Assembly (NCBI GenBank): GCA_958296015.1
Contig: CATQIH010000013.1
Span: forward strand, 248,001 to 312,000
Direction: 5' to 3'
DNA length: 64,000 bases
Origin: Cyclobacteriaceae bacterium
GTDB taxonomy: Bacteria > Bacteroidota > Bacteroidia > Cytophagales > Cyclobacteriaceae
The notes beneath the pieces were generated by a model. That model ran no database searches and was not told the origin of the DNA. It saw only the letters and a program-made list of their open reading frames with translations. The stretch's first letter is position 1; each line of letters starts with the position of its first letter. Shown here piece after piece: positions 9,258-15,986 of the stretch. The position numbers were made by a program, and so were the translations under genes.

Positions 9258-9443
9258 GTAATGGCAATTATCGCATGACGACTGCTTCTTATACAAGCCA
9301 GTTTTAAAGCGAACCGAACATAGACCAGGCACGCTATTATATTTTGTAGTGTATAAACTCGTGAGTCCTATAACTAGGTGTGACTGACCAGGTAAAGGAA
9401 GTGAACTTACCATCCTATAGCCATTGCTCTACGCTATATTATG

Positions 9444-9529
9444 GGTCTTGTGACCCGCCACAAACTTTGATGATGAGAGAGCATACTCCCCAACTTATCT
9501 GCCGGTCTTTTAACCGGCAGAGGCAGAAG
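9444..9529 (-). repeat. Intergenic repeat, copy B (inverted relative to copy A)
   Basis: Read on the minus strand it repeats 8368-8451. It holds an internal perfect hairpin, CTGCCGGT / ACCGGCAG at 9499-9518, where copy A has a diverged version. The rest of the gap 9202-9776 holds the 9218-9257 inverted repeat and a short degraded reading frame at 9588-9722. Confidence 0.7.
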
Positions 9530-9587
9530 ATATTTGTGTGTATATGCTAGACATTAGCGTAGACTAAGAGTAAAAAACTAATCTATC

Positions 9588-9722
9588 TCAAGCCACTCTC
9601 AGGCTATACTTGAGCAGAAGTTCTTCTTCTAAAAGACGTTTGAGAGAAAGGTTAGCCTGTGACACTTCTTCCCATAATATACCATCACAGCGCAACTGAG
9701 CAGGTGAGACCAGGCGTTTGAT
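9588..9722 (-). pseudogene. Short degraded coding remnant, unknown
   Basis: A 44-codon stretch free of stops, without a start codon, bounded upstream by TAG. Its peptide has a protein-like amphipathic pattern ending 'LSLKRLLEEELLLKYSLRVA'. It may be the tail of a deleted gene. No family is recognised and chance cannot be excluded. Confidence 0.2.
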
Positions 9723-9776
9723 CTAAAGCTGCATAAAAATATAAAGGGCATATGAGCGATGTGCCCTCACAAGGGA

Positions 9777-10406
9777 TCAGTAACGTATCGTCTCATTGAT
9801 ATATACCTTTCTATCAAAGTTTTCTATCAAATTTTTGGTAAACCCAAGGGTTTGGTCGGTCGGATGCGCTTCCAGCATACGATCAATTTCAGTAAGTACC
9901 TGCTCTTTTTGCGTGCTGTCTAGCAACATTCTTAATACAAACTGATTTGCCTGATAGACTGTATTCACTGTATTGGCCTCGTCTTGCTCATATAATGTCA
10001 ACGCTTGCTGATATTGCCTATCTGCCAGGCTATCCTGGTTGAGTTTGTCATAGATCATGCCTAGCAAAGTATGGGTTTCTGTAAAGTCAGGTTTTTTATC
10101 AATAATGATATGAGCAATCCGTAGGGCCTCATCGTATCGGTGTAAAGCCAGCAGGAAATTAACTTTATTGGTGTAAGCCATGAGGTAGTTGCTATCCTGG
10201 GCAATGGCTTGATCTAAGTAACCCAACGCTTTTTCTACAGAATCTATCGTATCTGTATTTTTAGCAAACAAGTTTACCGCTTTATTATTGTAAGCAATGG
10301 CAGGTGGTTCCTTGTCCTGGGGAGCGGTTTTTCTTCCTGTAGGCTGACAATGATAGAGCACTACACTTACTACCAAGCAGATAAAGTAAGGATATATTCT
10401 TCTCAT
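9777..10406 (-). CDS. TPR-repeat lipoprotein
   Basis: 209 residues. The signal peptide ends in LYHC (Cys20), a usable lipobox. At least two tetratricopeptide units follow: around 60-95 ('ALGYLDQAIAQDSNYLMAYTN') and 96-140 ('LHRYDEALRIAHIIIDKKPDF', 'THTLLGMIYDKLNQDS'). TPR lipoproteins act as scaffolds. It lies 7 nt after the stop of the upstream gene (10414-11598) on the same strand, so the two are probably cotranscribed. Confidence 0.75.
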   Translation of the reverse strand: MRRIYPYFICLVVSVVLYHCQPTGRKTAPQDKEPPAIAYNNKAVNLFAKNTDTIDSVEKALGYLDQAIAQDSNYLMAYTNKVNFLLALHRYDEALRIAHIIIDKKPDFTETHTLLGMIYDKLNQDSLADRQYQQALTLYEQDEANTVNTVYQANQFVLRMLLDSTQKEQVLTEIDRMLEAHPTDQTLGFTKNLIENFDRKVYINETIRY

Positions 10407-10413
10407 AGGAATG

Positions 10414-11598
10414 CTATTTTATTATGGGAAATTCTATTGTAGTATTAGATGGATAAGGACTAGCTCTGCCTTCAGGCCCAATGTATACATACCCGCCTTT
10501 TACTCTTACCGTCCCAAAAGTTTCCGAAGTAGATAGCAAAAAACTAGTCGTGCCAATACGCTGATAACCCGTTTGGTAATATCCTGAACCACGATTTACT
10601 AAACGGTTTGTTTTGATAGCCTGTCCATTTTTAATAATATAAGCTTCTCCCCAAAACTCTACTCTACCAATATTAGAAATTGTTTTGCCAATAGCCCCTA
10701 TATCAACGATATATTCTCCAGGAGATACTTGACGAACATGAATGGATGCTTTGATTTGATAACTGCCAAAAGCTCCAACACCCTCAACGGGTAAATATGC
10801 TGTTGTTGTTGCGTCTCTAGTGTCTGTACGGTCATAACCTCCTTTACCATTGCCGCCAGGATTGGGGTTAGGACTAGGACTGCCTCCACCACATGATGAG
10901 CAAGGGTTTGAAGGCGGGCCAGGAGGTGTACCAGGAGGGCTAATTGGAGGAAGTCCTCCATCCCCTCCTCCACACTCATTATGGCAAGTTGTTCCATACG
11001 GAGTGGTAACACATACTACCCAGCAATCTGCGTTCGTAACAGGGCCCATATCTTTTTCAGGCTTATCGCTATCATTAACATCCATATATGTTCTTTTGGT
11101 CAGCTTAAAAGCCTCAAACCATGTGGGCTGTTTGCTATGATTGCCAAGCTCTATGCTTACAAATCCGTCTTCCTGCACTTCTTCATGCAGGTAGAGCTTC
11201 TGCCAAGCATCTTTGGCCTGTTTGTCTATCATCTGATACGCACTCTTTACCAAAATGCCTTGACTGTCATACAGATTATATTTTAAATAAGCATTTGGCA
11301 CAAATAAGCCATTTCTATCTGTAGGCATTGTCACATGAGGGCTTATAGGTCTACCTTCACGATCTTTTAATACAAAAGGCAGCGAAGCTACACCTGCTCC
11401 CGCCAACGGTGCTGCCACTTTCAACAAATCACGATTAACCTTTCCAATTTCCTGTCTTTGATCTTTCTTATCTAATAGATACGGTAAGCTCCCAATCGCT
11501 AAGCCGGCAACAGTAGCCCCTATTTTTCGCCAGGTTCTTTTTTTGGTTTTGCTGTAGTGTACATAGGTTTCCAGGTCTATCACATCACCTTTCTGCAC
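10414..11598 (-). CDS. Large 3' part of a broken gene for a secreted Gly/Pro-rich protein
   Basis: 394 codons from a GTG at 11598; there is no ATG near the start. The first 60 residues include two hydrophobic glycine-rich segments. Residues ~95-170 resemble the beta-sandwich segment seen in large Bacteroidota surface proteins ('NAYLKYNLYDSQGILVKSAY'). Residues 200-260 are a Cys/Gly/Pro-rich linker (SSCGGGSPSPNPNPGG) and the C-terminal 130 are beta-rich. The signal peptide and first ~50 residues lie in another frame (11585-11818). I therefore read this as one gene broken by small indels, with a GTG reinitiation possible. Function unknown. Confidence 0.55.
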   Translation of the reverse strand: MQKGDVIDLETYVHYSKTKKRTWRKIGATVAGLAIGSLPYLLDKKDQRQEIGKVNRDLLKVAAPLAGAGVASLPFVLKDREGRPISPHVTMPTDRNGLFVPNAYLKYNLYDSQGILVKSAYQMIDKQAKDAWQKLYLHEEVQEDGFVSIELGNHSKQPTWFEAFKLTKRTYMDVNDSDKPEKDMGPVTNADCWVVCVTTPYGTTCHNECGGGDGGLPPISPPGTPPGPPSNPCSSCGGGSPSPNPNPGGNGKGGYDRTDTRDATTTAYLPVEGVGAFGSYQIKASIHVRQVSPGEYIVDIGAIGKTISNIGRVEFWGEAYIIKNGQAIKTNRLVNRGSGYYQTGYQRIGTTSFLLSTSETFGTVRVKGGYVYIGPEGRASPYPSNTTIEFPIIK

Positions 11599-11818
11599 AG
11601 GTATTAGTTTGGATTGAACAATGGGTTATCCGCTTTTTGTTGAGCAAGATCACCTGTTCGTCATCATAAGCGTGTGCCTGGTCTCGATATAGTACCCGGT
11701 CTAGGTTTTCAAATAAGTAGTCTTCCTTTGAAGCTTCCGGTAAGGTCTGTGCCTGAGACACAAATGAAAATAGCAAGGTTATCAAAAGCGTTGCTAACAG
11801 GGTAGAGCATTGTTTTAT
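11585..11818 (-). pseudogene. 5' part of the same secreted-protein gene, frame-shifted and lacking ATG
   Basis: This frame encodes a very good signal peptide (KQCSTLLATLLITLLFSFVSQA) and 'DYLFENLDRVLYRDQAHAYDDEQVILLNKK', then stops at 11585-11587 just inside the next ORF. At the place where ATG is expected, 11816-11818, the codon is ATA. The continuation at 10414-11598 is in a different frame. In the third frame a short piece (ADNPLFNPN) also reads like protein, so more than one indel is likely. Confidence 0.5.
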
Positions 11819-12016
11819 GGTTTGGTAGTTTAAAAGTGAACAACTTCCGAATATTAATTTTTTTTTCGATAAAAAAACAATAGTCAGTATCTAAATTCTC
11901 AGGATTTCTGTTCAAAGAATTGCTAACAAGGACCTTGGTGGACACTTTGACCTTTCTAATTGATTTGAATAAAAAACAGTAGCCAATATTTCCTCTAAAA
12001 ATGGTGTTCAGCACTA

Positions 12017-12247
12017 TGGTAGAGGTGCAAAGTGCACCAGCATTGCAGCTCTTTACTGCATGGATGGTGCTCGGTGCTGCGTTGTTGCAGTAATTTGCTC
12101 CATCGTTGCAGCTTTTTGCTCCATTGCCGGAGCATTTTGCTGCATGTAAGGTGCTCAGAACACCAACGTTGCAGTAATTTGCTCTATCATCGCAGCAATT
12201 TGCTCCGTCATCGCAGCAATTTGCTCCATTGTTGCAGCTTTTTGGTG
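12017..12247. repeat. Degenerate tandem repeats of 21 nt (about 11 copies)
   Basis: From 12017 the sequence falls into 21-nt units with the pattern C-A-T-C-R-T-T-G-C-A-G-Y-W-A-T-T-T-G-C-T-C. Examples are 12080-12100, 12101-12121, 12164-12184, 12185-12205 and 12206-12226. Units at 12059-12079 and 12143-12163 share a GGTGCTC variant. The array lies between two minus-strand genes (gap 11819-12386). One frame stays open because the period is a multiple of 3, but the peptide is a CS(N/F)LLH repeat without other support. Confidence 0.75.
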
Positions 12248-12324
12248 CCGATAAGGAGCAAAATGCCTTGGTGTATAGCCAATATGGTGGGTAAGTAGGG
12301 TATTGGGAAGAAAAGACAAAAAAA

Positions 12325-12358
12325 ACAGCCCGGTAGGTATGCGTTCCTACCGGGCTGT
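12325..12358 (-). terminator. Intrinsic terminator of the 12387-12878 gene
   Basis: ACAGCCCGGTAGG / CCTACCGGGCTGT, a perfect 13-bp stem with an 8-nt loop. On the minus strand it is followed by GTTTTTTTT. It lies 29 nt past the stop codon. Confidence 0.88.
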
Positions 12359-12386
12359 GTTTGTATAGGTGTACGATCAGGTAAAA

Positions 12387-12878
12387 CTATACCTCATCGT
12401 CAGTATTATCTGACGGTCGGCTTCTTCGTTTTTCGAAACGTTTGCTCAGGTCTTCATATACCGGCTTGGCACCCGGAATATTCATCTTGGTATGTAGCTT
12501 CACCGTATTATAGTAGGCCAGAGCCGCTAACCAGGCTTCGCTACCTGCCAGCTTGATGGTGTCGTCCAGTTCGGAGCAGATACGGTTCGCCACCTGCAAT
12601 AGCTCGGATAAGTCGCGCACCGCCTTGAAGTCTATATCCATCTCGCTTACTTTCAGAAAAGATGGTCCCAGGTCTGGCTGAGACTTAGCATAGCGCAGTG
12701 CCTTTTCTACAAAGGGCGCATTGCCGTCACTCATCTTGGGTATCTCGCGACGTTCGTCGGCTGTGAGCGCAATCAGGTAGGGCGTCAGTGCGGTGTATAC
12801 CTCTTCCAGTTTCTTGATGTTAGCCTCCAGTTCTTTGGCAGGAATCTGAATAGAAATCTCGTTTTGTAATCCTTGCAT
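12387..12878 (-). CDS. Conserved helical protein of unknown function
   Basis: I place the start at ATG 12878 (MQGLQNEISIQIP), 163 residues; the longer frame to 12932 adds a poor N-terminus. The protein is predicted mostly helical with 'ELEANIKKLEEVY', 'LTADERREIPKMSDGNAPFVEKAL' and 'LLQVANRICSELDDTIKLAGSEAW'. I do not recognise a named domain, though this composition recurs in Bacteroidota hypothetical proteins. No signal or membrane segment is seen, so it is cytoplasmic. It ends at a strong terminator. Confidence 0.7.
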   Translation of the reverse strand: MQGLQNEISIQIPAKELEANIKKLEEVYTALTPYLIALTADERREIPKMSDGNAPFVEKALRYAKSQPDLGPSFLKVSEMDIDFKAVRDLSELLQVANRICSELDDTIKLAGSEAWLAALAYYNTVKLHTKMNIPGAKPVYEDLSKRFEKRRSRPSDNTDDEV

Positions 12879-13013
12879 CAGCAAATAATGTTTGAGTAAG
12901 TAATAGGACTTGGAAAGCGGACAATCTATCACAGCAGAAGCTTTGCATCAAGGCAAAAAAGCAGAGAACCTTACAGGCGTAAGGTTTACGGAGAAAAGGT
13001 AGAAAGTGATAGG

Positions 13014-13044
13014 TTGGAGGATAGGAGGCAGGTGGTTATATTTG
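13014..13044 (+). promoter_or_regulatory. Bacteroidota-type promoter for the DGQHR/HEPN pair
   Basis: TTG at 13014-13016 and TATATTTG at 13037-13044 (consensus TAnnTTTG) with a 20-nt gap, 60 nt upstream of the start codon at 13104. The match is by eye. Confidence 0.45.
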
Positions 13045-13103
13045 GGAGGAAATAGGAAGTTGATAGCAGTTAAATAGTAGTTAAAAGGAATTAATTACAA
13101 CAA

Positions 13104-14345
13104 ATGAAACTAGGATTTGAGTATATTGATAGTTCCGTAATTGATAAAGAAGGCGAGGTAAAGGAATTAATAACAAACTTTCTTGATATATTTGATATTC
13201 AAGAAAAAGAGCACTTAACAATTCATACTGATAATAAAACGCTTGCTTTTTATATAGAGTGTCATATAAAAGCAAGAGACATATGTACAAAAGGTACAAT
13301 TGATGTGCCCTTAGATCCAGAAAACCAATCTGATTATAGAGCTAACCGAGAAGTTGTTGAAAATAATACAGCATATTCAAAAATGGTTGAGGATGCAGAG
13401 AATAAGAGAGTTTTTAGTAACATTGTTGCTGAGTATAATCCTGAATATGAAAAAGAGTACCCATTAAAAATTATTGGAGGGCAACACAGATTTCTGGCAA
13501 TAGATAAGGCCTTAAAAAAAGGAATAAATGAATATCATGGCTTTAAACTTTACTTTGATTTGAGTAAAGAACAACGGCTAGATGTTCAGTTAATATCCAA
13601 TACTAATATCGCTGTTTCAAGTGACTTACTAGATCGAATGTTTGAAACTGTTAAAGGACCTGAACTAAGAGATTGGTGTCAAAAGTGTGGAATATTGGAA
13701 CAGAATCAAGACTTTGCTGACAAAAAGCAAAGAGGAAGTCAGATTTCAGTAAGGGGCGCAAGGACCCTAATCGTAAATTACATAAAAGGTAAGGAAATAA
13801 AAGATGATCAATTCAACTCTGTTAAAACAACTCCTGTTATGGTAAGTACTGGTGGAGTTGATGAAGAATGGGAAGAAATCAGACAGACTTCTAATTTATG
13901 GAATGACAAAAAGACGGTTGAAATGGGCACCGCCTACGGTGGATTAGTTAAATCTCAAAAACAATATTTCAAGGATAAAGACAACTTTGAATTCTCTGAA
14001 AAAGCCTTAAGCTATCCAATTATAGCATCATGGGCGTTTGCTGCAGGAATATTATATAAAAACAAAGAACGATTGTTAAGACATTATGAGCTTCAAAATC
14101 GCACTTCTTCAGATCCGCTAAATTCTGCTGTATTGGCGAAAGGTAGGCATAAAACTGATCCTGAAAATTACCGAGGCTTAGGTACTAGAACAGATGTTAA
14201 GGATAGAGGTCGCCTTACTGAATTGTTTTTCCTTCAAGCTGAAAAAGGAAGTGGAATCACAAAAAAAATTGTTGATTTAGCTGTAGAAAAATATCATGCA
14301 AAAGAAGCTAATCTTCGAGTTCAAGAAATGGAAGAAAAATTATAA
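13104..14345 (+). CDS. DGQHR-domain protein (DndB-like)
   Basis: 413 residues. The central motif IIGGQHRFLAI (residues 123-133) matches the DGQHR motif of DndB and relatives, which have a ParB/sulfiredoxin-like fold; the first Asp is Gly here. Polar helical stretches precede the motif (about 70-118), and 'LISNTNIAVSSDLLDRMFE' follows it. DndB controls the phosphorothioation operon, and related proteins occur in other DNA-modification and defence loci, but no dndCDE-like gene is near. The stop overlaps the next start (TAATG, 14343-14347), so the two are translationally coupled. The gene is AT-rich: 16 G+C in the 60 bases 13141-13200. Confidence 0.75.
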   Translation: MKLGFEYIDSSVIDKEGEVKELITNFLDIFDIQEKEHLTIHTDNKTLAFYIECHIKARDICTKGTIDVPLDPENQSDYRANREVVENNTAYSKMVEDAENKRVFSNIVAEYNPEYEKEYPLKIIGGQHRFLAIDKALKKGINEYHGFKLYFDLSKEQRLDVQLISNTNIAVSSDLLDRMFETVKGPELRDWCQKCGILEQNQDFADKKQRGSQISVRGARTLIVNYIKGKEIKDDQFNSVKTTPVMVSTGGVDEEWEEIRQTSNLWNDKKTVEMGTAYGGLVKSQKQYFKDKDNFEFSEKALSYPIIASWAFAAGILYKNKERLLRHYELQNRTSSDPLNSAVLAKGRHKTDPENYRGLGTRTDVKDRGRLTELFFLQAEKGSGITKKIVDLAVEKYHAKEANLRVQEMEEKL

Positions 14346-14890
14346 TGGCTACCTTTGATAATTTCTCAGCCAAACTGCTTGAAGAAGCAAAACGCTTCTT
14401 AGAGAAGTCTAAGTCTGCAGAAAATGAAGATGCAAGAACCGCTTTCATCCATTCAACAGTTCTGATTGGAATGTCCGCATTAGAGGCTTATATTAATGGA
14501 ATTTCGAGCGAATTATTAAACTATCAGAATACACCCATCCATGAAAAGTCTTTGTTAGGCGAAAAGAAAATTGAATTAAAAAACGGTGAGTTTATTTTAA
14601 CTAATAAATTGAAAATCCAAAGATTAACAGATAGGATTCAATATTTATACTTTAAGTATAAAAAGGAGCATTTGACTGGTGTAAATGAGGTTTGGTGGGG
14701 ACCTCTAAATAGCTCAATTAAAATTCGAAATGGGCTGGTTCATCCGAAAGAAGAAATCTCTATTTCATACGATGAGGCAAAGAACCTAATTGAAAATGTA
14801 ATTGCGTGCCTTTTATGTCTTTCAAAAATTATATATAAGAAAGAATTTCCTTTTAAAAATCTTGGTTTACAGTCTAAGTTAACGTTCTAA
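14345..14890 (+). CDS. HEPN-domain protein, putative RNase
   Basis: 181 residues, all-helical. The HEPN signature Rx4-6H is present as RNGLVH (Arg128-His133) in 'IKIRNGLVHPKE'. An earlier conserved helix is 'IGMSALEAYINGISSEL' (41-57) with Glu47 where HEPN nucleases carry a conserved acid. This arrangement resembles the MAE_28990/RiboL-PSP HEPN groups. Most active HEPN proteins are RNases in toxin-antitoxin or abortive-infection systems. Its start overlaps the stop of the DGQHR gene by 1 nt, implying a fixed pair. It is AT-rich like its partner. The function is inferred from motif and context. Confidence 0.75.
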   Translation: MATFDNFSAKLLEEAKRFLEKSKSAENEDARTAFIHSTVLIGMSALEAYINGISSELLNYQNTPIHEKSLLGEKKIELKNGEFILTNKLKIQRLTDRIQYLYFKYKKEHLTGVNEVWWGPLNSSIKIRNGLVHPKEEISISYDEAKNLIENVIACLLCLSKIIYKKEFPFKNLGLQSKLTF

Positions 14891-14997
14891 ATTCCTACTA
14901 ATAATGCATGAAAGCCATAAGTACTCAGAATCAGCGTTTAGCCTTTAACCCCCTATCTAAATTGGCATCAAACATTTGCTTTGCATTGTAGGGATGT

Positions 14998-15279
14998 TTG
15001 ACAAAAACAAAGAGAAGAAACCTATTGCTACATAAAATAGATATAAAGAAGAATCGTATTGATAGATCATCGCTAAAGTTGCTAGATGTAGCGGCCCTAT
15101 TAAAAGATGTACCTGGCGAAAAATTAGTAAAGGGGCAAGTGGAGACGATTGTGGAAGAATTAGATAAGGGAGTTTACGAAGTTGAATTTGATGATAAACA
15201 AGGAAGAACGATAGCTAGTTTAGTGCTGAGTAACGAAGACCTAATGCTTTTAGATTTTGAAGCAGAAAAGGTCATGTGA
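14998..15279 (+). CDS. DUF4926 domain protein
   Basis: 93 codons from TTG 14998; there is no ATG before residue 80, so the true start is uncertain and may be TTG 15079. The C-terminal ~60 residues match DUF4926: 'KLLDVAALLKDVPGE', 'LVKGQVETIVEELDKGVYEVEF', and 'ASLVLSNEDLMLLDFE'. DUF4926 proteins are small beta-barrel-like proteins often next to toxin or DUF6883 genes. An ATG at 14994 opens a different short frame and stops after 13 codons. The N-terminus may thus be damaged. Confidence 0.6.
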   Translation: MTKTKRRNLLLHKIDIKKNRIDRSSLKLLDVAALLKDVPGEKLVKGQVETIVEELDKGVYEVEFDDKQGRTIASLVLSNEDLMLLDFEAEKVM

Positions 15280-15311
15280 GGGAAATGTCCATTAGGGAAA
15301 GAATTTTCACT

Positions 15312-15319
15312 TACTTTTG
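15312..15319 (+). promoter_or_regulatory. Putative -7 box of the PIN toxin-antitoxin operon
   Basis: TACTTTTG fits TAnnTTTG and lies 31 nt before the antitoxin start at 15351. No clear -33 element is seen. Confidence 0.35.
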
Positions 15320-15350
15320 TTGCTGTCACTGAGCAATATACCTTTAAGCA

Positions 15351-15572
15351 ATGGAACAAGATAAAACCAACAGCGGCAATTCTTTAAGCAGCCTTCAACT
15401 GGAACTATTGAAGATATATTCTTTTGAGCCTACCGAGGAAGAAATAAAAGATATTCAGCAGATGCTAGGCCGTTATTTCGGCGATAAACTTACCACCAAA
15501 GTAGAACAGGCAGCCAAGCAAAAAAACATCACAGAACAGGACCTGGACCAGTGGCTCGATGAAGAAGCTTAA
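15351..15572 (+). CDS. Putative antitoxin of a PIN-domain module
   Basis: 73 residues: a flexible N-terminus, then helices 'LQLELLKIYSFEPTEEEIKDIQQMLGRYF' and a C-terminal tail ending 'EQDLDQWLDEEA'. No DNA-binding motif is evident. It overlaps the PIN gene by 14 nt, as antitoxin genes usually do. The 'LQLELLKIYS' pattern is typical of small Bacteroidota and cyanobacterial proteins next to COG1569 PIN toxins. The role is inferred from position. Confidence 0.65.
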   Translation: MEQDKTNSGNSLSSLQLELLKIYSFEPTEEEIKDIQQMLGRYFGDKLTTKVEQAAKQKNITEQDLDQWLDEEA

Positions 15573-15975
15573 TATTGTGCTAGATACAAATGTCTTCATT
15601 GTTTTGCTCATTCCTCATATGAAATATTATTGGGTATATGAGAAACTGATGCAAGGTGCTTACCATCTGTACGTTAGCAATGAAATCCTTACTGAGTACC
15701 AGGAACAGATCGTCAAACGCTATGATTTATCCTTTGCCAATGCCAATCTGGACTTTCTGCTATTATTGCCCAACGTTACGCTAATTCATCCTTATTATCG
15801 CTGGGGGCTTATTCAGACAGATGCTGACGATAACAAGTTTGTCGATTGTGCAGTAACTGCCAATGCTGATTATGTTGTAACACACGATAAGCACTTCCAG
15901 GTGTTGAAAGACATAGATTTTCCCAAAGTAATGACTATAAAATTAGATGAGTTCGAAAGACTACTAAGCAAATAA
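15559..15975 (+). CDS. PIN-domain toxin (COG1569 family)
   Basis: 138 residues, full length for the family. The metal-site acids are in place: Asp9 in IVLDTNVFI, Glu in 'SNEILTEYQE', and the acid cluster 'QTDADDNKFVDCAVTANADYVVTHD' near residues 92-116. PIN toxins are Mg-dependent endoribonucleases. The gene starts inside the end of the antitoxin gene (15559-15572) and converges on UPF0182. No damage is seen. Confidence 0.82.
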   Translation: MKKLNIVLDTNVFIVLLIPHMKYYWVYEKLMQGAYHLYVSNEILTEYQEQIVKRYDLSFANANLDFLLLLPNVTLIHPYYRWGLIQTDADDNKFVDCAVTANADYVVTHDKHFQVLKDIDFPKVMTIKLDEFERLLSK

Positions 15976-15986
15976 ATTCCTTTTCA

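Noticed and set aside
10414-11598. RHS toxin
   Set aside because: One segment resembles surface-protein beta-sandwiches, but no RHS repeats or core motif (such as the GKFLSVD region) are present.
12032-12298. 88-residue frame over the 21-nt repeats
   Set aside because: Again an effect of a repeat period divisible by 3; the peptide is a Cys/Ser/Leu/His repeat with no ribosome site.
13104-15975. A full Dnd phosphorothioation or Dpd island
   Set aside because: Only the DGQHR gene is present. No cysteine desulfurase, DndC-, DndD- or DndE-like gene lies within the window.
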